Positions 31,620 through 41,813 of a DNA stretch of 64,000 nt are shown in pieces. The notes beneath the pieces were generated by a model. It did no database searches and had not been told where the DNA came from. It saw only the letters and a program-made list of their open reading frames with translations. Within the stretch, counting starts at the first letter, position 1; each line of letters opens with the position of its first letter. Source of the DNA: Endotrypanum monterogeii (taxonomy: Eukaryota > Euglenozoa > Kinetoplastea > Trypanosomatida > Trypanosomatidae); contig CM007346.1 of the NCBI GenBank assembly GCA_000333855.2, positions 125,673 through 189,672 of the forward strand, in the 5' to 3' direction. The position numbers and the translations under genes are program-made.

Positions 31620-31642
31620 TCTGTATAGAACCCCTCGAACAC
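30959..31642. other. intergenic spacer with (TA)n tract, no gene seen
   Basis: An A15 run (31425-31439), a T14 run (31533-31546) and a (TA)n tract of about 22 units (31573-31617) lie here. The (TA)n ends 25 bp before the taxilin-like stop codon, so it probably belongs to that gene's 3' UTR. Confidence 0.6.
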
Positions 31643-32641
31643 CTACTTCTTTTCCTGCAAGCTCTGCTGGGCTAGACGGCACTTTTTCTCTGCAGCTGCC
31701 TTGACCTTCTCCAGCTGCTGCATAGTGCGCTTCAGCGAGGCATGCTTGGCGCGCAAATCAGTGAGTTCCTTGTCCATCTGCAGACGCTGCTGATGCACAT
31801 TGGCCTTGTCTGCCTCCATCTGAGCAATCCTCAGCTGCGCCTGTTCGCTTTGGCGCTTCGCAAGAGCCTCGACATCCTCAGGCCTCATAACAGAGTCCGC
31901 AAACCCTTGAAACTGTTTCTCGTACACCTCGAGCTGCTGATAGAGGGACGCCCGAGTCATCTCCGACGAGTTGTACTCGCGCCGCACTAGCATGAGACGC
32001 GCCTCGAGAAGCTCCACCTGTTTTGCTGACTCTTGGTAGGAATTGATGAGCCCTTGGTACTCCTCCGTGTGCCCCTTCAGACCATTTTGGAAATCGGCGA
32101 AGCTCTGCTCAAACGTCTGCTTCTGGTGCTCCAGCGTTGCTTCCAGCTCCGCCACCTCTGCCTCAGTGGCCTCTACACTCTCGCGACGCTTTTCACAGTC
32201 TGCCAACATGTTCTGGACGTTCTCGGTGACACGATCTCGGATACTACTGCGATATTTCTCCATCTCAGCCCCCATCTCTTCCATCAGCTGCTCGCGCTTC
32301 TTCACCGTCTCTTGTAGGCCATGACATATATGCTTAGACTTTTCCCCCTGCACCTTGACCTTGCGCACCTCAAGCCGCAGCTCGTCTACTGCACGCTCCT
32401 CAGCACCAAGCTTTTTCTTGACCGTCGCCAGCTCCGTCTCCATCTTCTTAGTTCTGCTGATCTCCTTCTGTATGAGGCTCTGGATGAATGCCTCACCATG
32501 CTCCGCAGCGAGGGCTTGCACCTTCGCCATCAGGACATCACGAAGGCCCTCCTCGGCCATCTGGAGCTCATCGGAGGAGTGACTGTTCAATGAGGATAAG
32601 GCCGCCTCCTCGGCCGAGGCTGGACCAGAGGTCGACGCCAT
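31643..32641 (-). CDS. taxilin-like coiled-coil protein
   Basis: The 332-residue protein is almost wholly heptad-patterned coiled coil from about residue 30 to the end. Low-complexity Ser/Ala residues form the first 20. Family-like stretches include HICHGLQETVKKREQLMEEM (about 104-123), where taxilins have their conserved LCRELQ-type segment, EEYQGLINSYQESAKQVELL and YNSSEMTRASLYQQLEVYEKQ (about 220-240), where taxilins have LYxxKFEEFQ-like segments. Animal taxilins bind syntaxins and act in vesicle traffic; kinetoplastid relatives have been linked to basal body or cytoskeleton in general annotation. No membrane segment or signal peptide is present. The ATG at 32641 is followed by MASTSGPASAEEAALSSLNS. 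An unrelated long coiled coil cannot be excluded. Confidence 0.65.
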   Translation of the reverse strand: MASTSGPASAEEAALSSLNSHSSDELQMAEEGLRDVLMAKVQALAAEHGEAFIQSLIQKEISRTKKMETELATVKKKLGAEERAVDELRLEVRKVKVQGEKSKHICHGLQETVKKREQLMEEMGAEMEKYRSSIRDRVTENVQNMLADCEKRRESVEATEAEVAELEATLEHQKQTFEQSFADFQNGLKGHTEEYQGLINSYQESAKQVELLEARLMLVRREYNSSEMTRASLYQQLEVYEKQFQGFADSVMRPEDVEALAKRQSEQAQLRIAQMEADKANVHQQRLQMDKELTDLRAKHASLKRTMQQLEKVKAAAEKKCRLAQQSLQEKK

Positions 32642-33574
32642 TCCTCACGTTCAACGGAAGAGGTGATGAGGAGATGTAACAAGGAAAAAAAAAAAGAGCG
32701 AGAAGCACACGCCTTCGGAACAGGAGGCAGACGCCAAGATATCTGAAGCACACGAGAACGCGCGTCTAGAAACAATTTTGCGCTTGATTTGACAGTTTTC
32801 AAAAAAAAAAAAAAAGAATGGAAATATAGACACGGATTTTATTTAAATTGGGATATGATTGCCGATTGAGGTCGGGGGGGGGGGGGTGGAGGAGGACGAG
32901 GGATGAAAGAGTGGAATAGCCGCTGACTGTGCGGGTTGATGATCGCCGGGAAGGCGCATAACAGAAAGTAAAGACTTGTGCAACAAGAGAAGGTAGCTCG
33001 GTGTGTGGGCCTCGGCTCGGAGAAAGGAGCGGTGGGGAGGGGGGAGGGGGGAAGGCACAACACACTACGCGGCGCTTGAGGATATGCATCACTCAACCAG
33101 CGACGATGCACATCTCGGCAACTCATGTCGTGGAGTAGGAAAGAGGTCCTAAAAACGTTGGACGATAATGAAGACACTGCAACGACAGATGTGCCTCTCC
33201 AGATATAATTTGTTTCTGTGACACAAGATATATAGAGAGAGAGAGGCACGGAAATACGGTAGAGCTGATGGCGGAGTAGTGGGAAGAGCCGCACCCGCGC
33301 TCCCCTTAACAGGGCTAGCCTCCCCCCCCCGTCCATCCCAATAGATAAGACGAGGAAATACATGGAAGCAAGTTGGGAGAAAAGGTCCCGATAATCAAAC
33401 GAAACTGTGCTCGATATTTCGTGGTGTGTGTGTCGGGGGGGGGGGGGTTCGAGGTGCGGGGTGTCGCACGCCTCTCCCCCTCCCTCTTCCTGTGGGTGTT
33501 TCTCCTGCGAGTCTCCACACCCCCGTACCCCTCTTCCGCTTTGCGGAAACATGTGCAAACGAATTCTGAGACAC
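32642..33574. other. intergenic spacer, no gene seen
   Basis: It holds A runs at about 32685-32695 and 32802-32814 and G runs at 32874-32886 and about 33436-33447. On the mRNA strand the first 60 bp upstream of the taxilin-like start are C/T-rich and suit a splice acceptor region. No gene was found. Confidence 0.6.
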
Positions 33575-34759
33575 TCACCTGGGGAGCACCGAGTCCGACG
33601 TGGAGGGCACACTCAACTCATAGTACCACATAATCAAGTACCCAGCTAACGTCTTCAGGAGCATCATGAGTGCCAAATATACCAGCGCCCCACTCATAAA
33701 GCTCCACGAGCGCAGTGGTGTGACGGCGATCCAAGCATCCATGTATGCCATGCCCCTGCGCACGTAACCCGCCCGCCCCTTCCTCAGCGCCTCGCTCAGT
33801 ATGAGGTAGCTCTCCCACTCTGGCTGCACACGTGGACGACGGCTGCGCATTTCGCTGTAGCAGTTATAAACCACTCGCCAGTCGAAGGGATCCATGTTCA
33901 TGTAGACACGCATGAGGGCATTGTAAGTCTTGGCAGTGATGCGACTCTTGCGCTCACGTGAGATTTTGTCGAAGACTTCGACGGCGCGTCTCCACTGCGA
34001 AGGCACCTCTGTCGAGAGGCTCGTGATCATCAGCTCGTAATTCTCAACAGAAGGGCGTACCCCGCGCTTCTGCAAATCGTCGAAGAGTGACTGACAAGCC
34101 TTGGACATGCCCCGGTGCAGACATAACTCCATCAACGCCGCGTAGGTGTTCGGTGTTGGTGTCATGCGCTGCGCTATCATTAGCTGGTAGAGCTCCATGC
34201 TCGCCCGCAGCTGCCCACCATTCATCAGGGATGCAAGAAGAGACTCGTAGGTCGAGGCGTTGACGCGCAATCCCGCCGCTTTTGCACCCTTGACGGCTGC
34301 CAGTGCCAGAGCGTAATCCTTCGGAGGCAGGCGGTCAATGAAGCGGCGAAGATGCACGTTACTGACAGTGCGTGCTTGCACAGAGCAGGCGAACGCTTCC
34401 TCGACTTCTTCAGGTGTATTGAGAGAGAGCTCGGCGCTGTGAAAATCATCTACACTCGAGCTAACAGCTGTACCGGTCTCCGTACCTTGGAGCGACGAGA
34501 CGCCTGTCGAAGACACCCCGACAGTCTTAGCAGCGTCGCCGACAGCATCCACAGAAGAACAGTGCGATGGTGAGGGAAAGAGAACGGTGGAAGGCGGCGT
34601 GGGGTGTGTCGCAGAGAAGCGCAATGTCGTACCGCTCATGAAGCGACGCTGCGAACTGCAGAAAGCCCCGCCATTAGACCTCACCAGCTCCTTGGCGCAC
34701 TGAAACAGCGTGGCAGCCACATACCTGCTGGTGCGAAGGGAGACTGCTCTGAGGTGCAT
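33575..34759 (-). CDS. pentatricopeptide-repeat protein with C-terminal membrane segment
   Basis: The 394-residue protein has a basic, acid-free N-terminus (MHLRAVSLRTSRYVAATLFQ) typical of mitochondrial import. About four to five PPR motifs span 148-335. Examples are TYESLLASLMNGGQLRASME (170-189), TYAALMELCLHRGMSKACQS (205-224), NYELMITSLS and TYNALMRVYM. Each is followed by a helix such as LFDDLQKRGVRPS. A hydrophobic segment occurs at about 356-378 (GALVYLALMMLLKTLAGYLI), followed by a short polar tail. PPR proteins bind organellar RNA; in trypanosomatids many act on mitoribosomes, RNA editing or polyadenylation. The extra membrane anchor would tie the RNA-binding part to a membrane, presumably the inner mitochondrial membrane (inference). 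ATG verified at 34759; the frame continues to a GTG at 34795. Confidence 0.8.
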   Translation of the reverse strand: MHLRAVSLRTSRYVAATLFQCAKELVRSNGGAFCSSQRRFMSGTTLRFSATHPTPPSTVLFPSPSHCSSVDAVGDAAKTVGVSSTGVSSLQGTETGTAVSSSVDDFHSAELSLNTPEEVEEAFACSVQARTVSNVHLRRFIDRLPPKDYALALAAVKGAKAAGLRVNASTYESLLASLMNGGQLRASMELYQLMIAQRMTPTPNTYAALMELCLHRGMSKACQSLFDDLQKRGVRPSVENYELMITSLSTEVPSQWRRAVEVFDKISRERKSRITAKTYNALMRVYMNMDPFDWRVVYNCYSEMRSRRPRVQPEWESYLILSEALRKGRAGYVRRGMAYMDAWIAVTPLRSWSFMSGALVYLALMMLLKTLAGYLIMWYYELSVPSTSDSVLPR

Positions 34760-35187
34760 TGAGATGAGGCGAGAGAAAGAAAGAAAAAATAGCACCGAGG
34801 CGTCTTTCTTTTTTTTTTATGCCATGTGTGCTCCTCCTTTTCCCTCTTTTGTGTGGAAGAGGAGGCGAATTTTGGACGAGGAAGGAGAGGGGCGAAATCG
34901 AGTTGAGTGAAAAAAAGAAAAATGGCCGTGAGGACACAGACACACACACACACACACCTGGAAAACCTCTTCGTAGCATAACGATGCCGGCATGTGCATT
35001 TCGAAAACAGGTTTTTTTTTTTTGCGCTTTCACCCTTACACAAAAGGTGTCGCTCTCCTCGGCATCTACGCCCCCGCCCCCTCCGCCCCACCTGTATACC
35101 CCTTCCCTTTTGACCTGAACCTCCCCTTCTCGCCCGCATCCCGGCTGCATCAGCGATCTGTGTCATTCACACAGACTAGCGAAGTGG

Positions 35188-35227
<40 letters not shown>

Positions 35228-35840
35228 AAAAGGGACGCGGATAGGTGCATCTGGGCCTGTGACGAGCACATCGGACAAAGGAGGCAGAAGAAGAGATCCA
35301 GTATCTGGTAAAAAAAAAAAAGGCATCGGAACGCTGGCGCATTCTCGTAGCACTGACCCCTCAGCCCGTCTAATCGCCTTTGGGGGGGGGGGGAGATGAA
35401 GGGAAGAGAGAAAGGGCGTTACAGCATCTCCGCTCCCATCGCGATAGGAAACAAAAATGCACATGGAGAGGGAAGGGGAAGAGAAAGTGCACTGTCACCG
35501 AGTATTCCCAAGGAGATGAGATACCGCCTAGTAACAGAAACAAGCTCTCTCTCTCTCTCTATATATATATAGAATCTAACAGGTGCCACGTATACCGGAT
35601 GCGCGCCCCTTCGTGCAGTCCTCTGCAATTTTACGTGTCCCGTGACGCCCTCCTCTCGCACCCAGCCCCTTATGTTGCCCTTACCCACGTCCCCTCCCTC
35701 CTCTTCCCTATCGGACTGATTATTCCACAGATTGCTTACCGTACTCATTGACAAAATCTCGTCAACGCTACCATGCACGTACATGCACATGTGACACATA
35801 ATGAAAAGACCACGCTAAGAAAAAAAAATGTCGCCCTCAT

Positions 35841-35875
<35 letters not shown>

Positions 35876-35878
35876 CAC

Positions 35879-35910
<32 letters not shown>

Positions 35911-36526
35911 ATATATCGGAAAAAAGGCCAGACCCATCAAAGAGCGATCTGGAGAATTTTGGGTAGATCTACGAGCTTAAGTCAGAGGTTCCTGCAGCTG
36001 CGTGTATCTGCATGTGTATGAGTGTGTTAGTGTGTGCGTGTATGTGTGTATGGAAAGAAAGGAGGCGTGTACAAGGCATGTAAATAAAACAAAAGAGCGT
36101 CACTGCGCACAAGACACCATCAACAAAAACAGTAAAAAAAAACGCGAAAAATACGTCACAGAACAGAAATGCACAATGAAACGCACACACACATGGAAAA
36201 AGAGAGACACACTGGGAGACAGGCACGCTCTGGACGTGAGCGAGGAGCTCACATCGCAGCTCCTGTACAAAGACGAGAAGAAACATCGCTAAAGGAAAGA
36301 AAAAAGAAAGGAACTGTCGCTTTAGGCTGCAGGCATCTTCAAGACAGATTCCCTCTTTACATGGCCTCCCTTGCAACTAAGCATTCGCCTTCCTTACATC
36401 CCTGAGAAGTGATCCTTCCTCTGGCATATTCCCGTCTATCACCTATTCACCGTTGTGTACGCAACGAAGATGAGCGCGCTAGCGGTGTCCCATCCGCCGC
36501 TGTCGGCTGTTGCCTCCGCCCGTGTC
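34760..36526. other. intergenic spacer, no gene seen
   Basis: It contains (TA)17 at 35190-35223, a (CT)n(TA)n patch near 35548-35572, (CA)n at 35841-35873 immediately followed by (TA)n at 35879-35917, and a G11 run near 35382. No gene-like frame is present. Confidence 0.6.
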
Positions 36527-36864
36527 TTATGCAGACAGCACGCCGAGCAGCGCACTCTCCTCATACAGAAAAAACTCCTCGCCATCCACCTTCACGGCAG
36601 AACCACCGTACTCCGGCAGAAGCACCGTGTCCTGCACCTTCACGGTCGGCGTCCAGTCCTTTGTCCCCACCGCCACGGCCACAACAGTGCCCTCGTTGAT
36701 CTTCCCGGCCACCTGCTCAGGGATCAGGATGCCGGCCTTCGTCTGCTTCGCCGCCTGGGTACGCTTCACCAGCACACGCTGGCCCAGCGGCTGCAGCTTC
36801 TTCAGGGCAGGGGCGGTAAAGCGGAACATTATGATCGAGTGGAAAAAGTTTTTTTTTGTAGGGA
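36501..36864. repeat. copy A of a 364-bp duplicated segment flanking the assembly gap
   Basis: This stretch (cpn10 coding sequence, 26 bp beyond its stop codon and 35 bp beyond its start codon) recurs at 36908-37272. The two copies are identical over most of their length and differ only in the first about 70 bp next to the gap. Copy A ends exactly at the N run and copy B begins exactly after it. Confidence 0.9.
36527..36829 (-). CDS. cpn10: 10 kDa chaperonin (cpn10/HSP10), mitochondrial co-chaperonin
   Basis: This is a full-length 100-residue GroES/cpn10 subunit. It shows LKKLQPLGQRVLVKR at the start, the mobile-loop region KQTKAGILIPEQ (about 28-39), GTVVAVAVG, the KVQDTVLLPEYGG roof segment and VDGEEFFLYEESALLGVL at the end. 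Seven such subunits cap the mitochondrial HSP60 ring and help fold imported proteins. There is no long cleavable presequence, as is normal for cpn10. The coding sequence is identical, base for base by my reading, to the copy at 41814-42116. The upstream side runs after 35 bp into an N gap, and the duplicate across the gap makes it likely that this copy and the next are one gene. Confidence 0.9.
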   Translation of the reverse strand: MFRFTAPALKKLQPLGQRVLVKRTQAAKQTKAGILIPEQVAGKINEGTVVAVAVGTKDWTPTVKVQDTVLLPEYGGSAVKVDGEEFFLYEESALLGVLSA

Positions 36865-36907
36865 NNNNNNNNNNNNNNNNNNNNNNNNNNNNNNNNNNNN
36901 NNNNNNN
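36865..36907. other. assembly gap (43 N)
   Basis: An unsequenced run of 43 N separates two copies of the same segment. The arrangement (contig end, Ns, contig start repeating the same sequence) suggests an unmerged overlap and not a true gap of this size. Confidence 0.95.
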
Positions 36908-37272
36908 TGTCGGCTCGTTGCCTCCGCCCGTGCTTATGCAGACAGCACGCCGAGCAGCGCACTCTCCTCATACTCGAAAAAACTCCTCGCCATCCACCTT
37001 CACGGCAGAACCACCGTACTCCGGCAGAAGCACCGTGTCCTGCACCTTCACGGTCGGCGTCCAGTCCTTTGTCCCCACCGCCACGGCCACAACAGTGCCC
37101 TCGTTGATCTTCCCGGCCACCTGCTCAGGGATCAGGATGCCGGCCTTCGTCTGCTTCGCCGCCTGGGTACGCTTCACCAGCACACGCTGGCCCAGCGGCT
37201 GCAGCTTCTTCAGGGCAGGGGCGGTAAAGCGGAACATTATGATCGAGTGGAAAAAGTTTTTTTTTGTAGGGA
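36908..37272. repeat. copy B of the duplicated segment flanking the gap
   Basis: It repeats 36501-36864. The leader beyond the start codon (TATGATCGAG plus the T9 run) is the same in both copies, unlike the third cpn10 at 42116, whose leader is unrelated. Only this copy continues into unique upstream sequence. Confidence 0.9.
36968..37237 (-). pseudogene. cpn10: cpn10 copy with disrupted C-terminus, probably an assembly duplicate
   Basis: From the ATG at 37237 the protein is identical to cpn10 up to VDGEEFF. One substitution and one inserted base near 36974 then change the frame, giving Arg-Val-stop and an 89-residue product that lacks the last 12 residues. Two more single-base differences (an insertion and a deletion) lie between 36908 and 36940 against the other copies. 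All differences cluster within 70 bp of the gap edge, the pattern of low-quality contig ends. The frame is open for 155 codons upstream of the ATG, but that is untranslated leader. It is most likely the same gene as 36527-36829; a real decayed tandem copy is the alternative. Confidence 0.65.
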
Positions 37273-38040
37273 GGGTAGAAGAGAGAGGCAGAAGGGAGAA
37301 AATGTGAATAAAGGGGGGAAAATAAAGCGTAGTCGCTGTTGAGGAAGTCTGATAAATAACGAAGGGGGAAAAGACGATGTGCAGTGTTGGTTTTTTGTGT
37401 GTTGAGAGTGTTTGAAACTTCAAACTCAAAAGAATGGGACAGTTATTTTTTTTTTTTGTGTGTGTGTTAGTCATAGAAAGTGCGGCGAGTGACGAAGAGA
37501 AAGGAAGAAAGAGGTGTTTGGAAATGACCATAGATAGAGGGGGGGGGGCGGAAGAGAGAGGTGTGCAGTGAGGAAAACTTTGCGCTTGCATACACGCACA
37601 TATACATAGATCCACAAAGGGTGATGTAAGAGCTGCATGTGCGCCTATGCCGTTGATAAATCCGCTACCTTCAGTCGTGGCAGCAGAATGCTGACCAACC
37701 ACGGGGGCACAACTTTTAGGGTCTCATGTCGTGGGGGAAGAATGGGGGGGTGCGACTCTTGCCTGTAATGTTCGAGCATTACTCACGTGGGGCTCCCGCA
37801 CGGGAGAGGGACTATTAAAACAGGTAAGACAAAGTCCAAAACAAAATGCCACGAAAGACAGACCAGAAAAAAAGGAGAAAAGGGGGGGAGGAACGAAAAA
37901 AGAAAATGGGAAACCGCGTCGCGCCGGTTTGCGGCAGTGGCGAGCAGTGTAGTGCGGACGACTTGATGCCTCGTCTCACCTCCTCCATCTCCCCCTCTGA
38001 ATTGGCATAATGTGTCCCCCGCTTCCTCTCTCTTTCTGTT

Positions 38041-38078
<38 letters not shown>

Positions 38079-38288
38079 TGCCTCTCTCGATTAAAAGACC
38101 TCCAGCCTCCTACATGTTATGGAATACGCTCTGAAGGAGGAGAGAATGGGGGAAGGAGAGACTCACAGTGCACCAACTAGAAAGAGAGCGAGGCGCTATC
38201 GTAAAAACAGAAAAAATGGAGAGAAGATTTTTCGAGGGGGAAGAAGGCAGAAAATCTGACGCGTTCCTGCATTCCTTCACCCACTCAA
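37273..38288. other. intergenic spacer, no gene seen
   Basis: On the mRNA strand C/T-rich sequence around 37275-37320 would serve as the splice region for the cpn10 copy. Other content is a T11 run near 37445, a G run near 37540 and a (TG)n tract at about 38040-38072. A GC-balanced patch at about 37690-37810 is non-repetitive. No gene was found. Confidence 0.6.
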
Positions 38289-39488
38289 TTATTCGTGAAC
38301 GAAGGCCGTGGAAGCCGTCATCACCCCCACCGTGGCAATGAAGCGCTCATCTGAAGTATTGTCGTCGAATTTCGGCACTCCGACACTGAAGAAGCCGATC
38401 TCCATCATGTCCGCTACAGGCGCATCTACTGGTCCCCCCACCGAAGCGTACGGAGAAGAAAACTGACTTTTGACACGAGACGCATTTACGGGGAAGATAT
38501 AAACCTCCGTCGCAGAGTAGTTCATCGGGATCTCACGGACGTAGTCAATGCGGAATTTGCGCAGCAAGAGGTCAGCACGATTTGGCAGCACACCGGGGCA
38601 CAGGAGACGCGAGTAGGCACATCGCGGGTCCGCAACAGCGCCACGGAAAGTATCAATCACAAACAGCTTTGTCACCAATTGGTTAACATGCAGATTCATG
38701 TCGGTATCGCTCATACGCAGTGTGAACGCGCGGCGGTGGAGCAGCCAGAGCGGCTCCGAGGCAGGCTCGTTAGGCAACGAAAAAAGAAACTCAGACGGTG
38801 GTGGCTCGAAGAGAGAGTAGTCAGCCAGCTGCATCGCAGCGACTGCAGATGCACTTGAGAACCATCCGCTGGGCTGCAGAAGCTCGTTCACAGCGAGCCG
38901 CTGCACTCTTGCATCATTGGCTGTAGACAGCCTAGCCGCACCTTTCGCCACCACAGATTGGAACAGCGAGCGCTGATCGGCAGGCAACGCCGCTGGTGAG
39001 CGCCGCAATCTCGATACCCAGACTGCTGTCACCTTGAAGCTGCCGAGTAAGACGCGCTCTGCCTCGTCCTGCCCGGCAAGGTACGTGTGCAGGCTACCGT
39101 ACACGCTGTAAGAGCTGTTCCCGACGTGCACCAAATAGAAGTGAGCTGCTGCGAGGAGCGTTGGTGGTGTCTGAAACGACTGCAGCTGAGGGAGAGGATC
39201 CTCGAGGACCTCCTCGAGCCCGGCAAAGAAAAACGTGTAGTCTGTGCTGGTATACGTTTTCCTTCCCTCCTCAACCAGCGGCTGCAACTCGTGGCCTCCG
39301 CTGCCCGGCGTAGGAGGTGCTGCCGCATTCACAGGTTTCAGCCACCCGCTTTCGCGCGCAAAGCGGAGGCAATAGTTGCCAAGACGGTTCACAGTGGACA
39401 CATCAATCTGTAAATGCTGTATGGGCACAAACGGGGCGACAGGAACTCCCCACACCTTAGCCGAGCCGTCCTCCTCCTCGCAGTACAT
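38289..39488 (-). CDS. hot-dog fold acyl-thioesterase-like protein
   Basis: The 399-residue protein appears to contain two hot-dog halves. The second (about 245-395) has FTLRMSDTDMNLHVNQLVTK, whose D-x-N-x-HVN pattern is the hallmark of acyl-ACP/acyl-CoA thioesterases of the FAT/TesE type. It is followed by the long helix region and by LLRKFRIDYVREIPMNYSAT, matching the usual I-x-Y-x-x-E strand. The first half (about 20-190) contains FVPIQHLQIDVSTVNRLGNY and the segment TPPTLLAAAHFYLVHVGNSS with a similar strand order but no active-site triad visible. The Asn and His of the motif are intact, so hydrolysis of fatty-acyl thioesters is plausible. Substrate and compartment are unknown. It lies between cpn10 copies. 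ATG at 39488; the frame continues six codons to a TTG. Confidence 0.7.
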   Translation of the reverse strand: MYCEEEDGSAKVWGVPVAPFVPIQHLQIDVSTVNRLGNYCLRFARESGWLKPVNAAAPPTPGSGGHELQPLVEEGRKTYTSTDYTFFFAGLEEVLEDPLPQLQSFQTPPTLLAAAHFYLVHVGNSSYSVYGSLHTYLAGQDEAERVLLGSFKVTAVWVSRLRRSPAALPADQRSLFQSVVAKGAARLSTANDARVQRLAVNELLQPSGWFSSASAVAAMQLADYSLFEPPPSEFLFSLPNEPASEPLWLLHRRAFTLRMSDTDMNLHVNQLVTKLFVIDTFRGAVADPRCAYSRLLCPGVLPNRADLLLRKFRIDYVREIPMNYSATEVYIFPVNASRVKSQFSSPYASVGGPVDAPVADMMEIGFFSVGVPKFDDNTSDERFIATVGVMTASTAFVHE

Positions 39489-41813
39489 GAGAAAGGAATA
39501 GTTCAAGTCAAAAAATTAAACGATAAACGAGCGTATGAAGGTATGGATGTATATGAAAGGAGCAACAAGAATTACCACCCAGAAGCGCATGGACGGGACC
39601 TGTGGACCACACACGAATATATGTGCATACTCGTGTGCAATGAACTGCACAGTCGTATAGGGAGAAGAGCGTGTCAAGAAGAAATGAAAGATGGCAAACT
39701 GAAATGATTTCGGACTACAGAAAGAAATAAAAACAGAATGCGTCCGATTGTACTGGACTACCTTTCGGCAGAGCCACATCTCCACAGCCTGCGCGACCGT
39801 GAGTAAATTTTTTTGCGCATCGGCAACAATCCTTGGATATATATATATATATATATATGTATAAGTGCCCCTCTTGGAGTGTGTGTGGAGGGGGACATAA
39901 GAAAACGCTGTTACGATCGAGGAGGGATTGCGTTGTCATGAGAAAATTCTGATCTGTTACCAAGTGAGACCCACACAACTGTCAAATGTGTTTTATTTTC
40001 TCATGATTGGGGTAAGTGGGTGGGGTGTTGTTTTCTTTTTTTCTTTTCCTTTCTCCCGGTTAGCCATTAAGGACAGAGGTGGAGCGGCGGTCAGTTCAGC
40101 GTCTGGCCATCTGTCCTCGTCTTCCAACGCCACACTCCACCAGCGCACCAGAGTGTGCACGCCCTCTCACCTTCCCTCCACGGGCCATCCCCAACCGCCT
40201 TACCTCACAGTATTCCCACACCCAAAACACTAACTTCCCCCCTGCCCCACTGGAAACCCTTATCCCAACATACTCACATTAGGGCCCACGTCTACAAGGT
40301 CGTCCAAAATCATCAAAAAGTGAAAAGGGGGCGTTGGAAGGAAGAAGAGTGGACACCGGAAGGGGCGATTTTATTTTTTTTTTTAATTGAAATCATCCAG
40401 AGAGGAAGACAGAGGAGAAGGCAAGAGAAAAAAAAAGAAAGAGGAGGGAACGTGACTCCGCAGGTGAGGCAGAAATGATGCCATAGAAGCTCAGCGCACC
40501 ACACAGCCAAAGGTCTGGGGAAAAAGTAAACGAAACGAAGGAAATCAGAGTGGGGAAAAAAAAGAAGAAAAAACAGAGACAGACAACGCACAGATGACGA
40601 TGATGATAGTTCGTGAATAATGGCACGCGGGAAGCCCCCTTAGAAGAAGAACAAAGATGCATTTTTATCTGTGTCTGTGTACCTTGAAGTCAAATGTTAA
40701 ATAAGAGAGCGGAGAGGAGGGAATAAAAATCAAAGCGAACGAGCAGCATACTGCAGACGCGCAAACGGTGTGCGGCGAGAGGGATGCGGTGAAAGGGAGA
40801 TGGAGAAAACGAGAGGTCGAGAAATACACAGGAAAGAAGACGTCAAATACAAAAGCAGGAGTGTTCCATGTGCGACTCATCCCAACGCTGATACGAGGAA
40901 GGGGAAAAAGTTGTCTTTTCAGTTCTCACATGTGCACCCCACGCCAGGCGTGACCCTCTCGTGGGCGCTACAATAAAAAAAAAAAGAGTATTCCTACCTC
41001 GATTCGACGATGTAGGAATTTTTTTTTCCCACTGCCCTTCCTCCATGACCCCACACGACTTGCCGACATTATCACCACAAACACCTTCACAAACATACAT
41101 TAAAACCTCTCAAGCACTTTCCGCACACCGCTCAAGGCAACACGTACAGCGCATATTCAAGCTCTGCCACGACTTCCCACACGCCCCCTCGCCAACCGAG
41201 AGGGTGCGAATCCTTGCCCAGGTCGATGTGGCCTCTCCAGAGCACCACTAGACAGCTAGTGAAGTAGAAAGAAAAAAATGACAAGATTGAGTGGGGGAAT
41301 GCAAAATAACCTATGGGCATATCCGCACTAGCATACCTTTTGTATGCGCGTTCATGTGTCTGCCGCAGGACCAACCGCACCTTGGTCACCCCCGGTGACG
41401 CCGATGACAGGGTGCCCTCTCATCTGCAGGCACAACAAACAAACGAACAAACAAACAAAGCGGAGAGACGGCCCCTAATGGATAGGTGTAGCGGGTGGCA
41501 GGCACAAACCATACGCGTCAAGCATGAACCCAGGACGAGGGAAGAAAAAGATGAGAGGCGGACGGAGGAGGAAGAGGAGAAAGGGCGGAAGCGCAGGGAA
41601 GAAAAAAAAGATGGTATGACATCCATGTGCACCCCTTGCTCTCGGCTGGTCGCCTCCCGCCCCCTTATCCTACCCCGCCCCCTCACACACTCTCACCTGG
41701 CCCCTCCCCTCCCCACTCTTCTCCGGTCAAAAAAGCGAATTCCGTCTCGAACTCACTTACTTATCCTCACGGTGTCCCATCCGCCGCTGTCGGCTGTTGC
41801 CTCCGCCCGTGTC
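39489..41813. other. intergenic spacer of 2.3 kb, no gene seen
   Basis: It contains a (TA)11 tract at about 39838-39859, several A9-A13 runs and a plus-strand purine-rich stretch at 41540-41620. Frames over this region have no domain. A GC-balanced patch at about 41325-41430 is not repetitive and could be retroposon debris. Confidence 0.55.

Noticed and set aside
36455..37342. 295-codon plus-strand frame spanning the gap
   Set aside because: It is the antisense of the two cpn10 copies and reads through the N run; the protein is His/Leu/Arg-rich with no domain.
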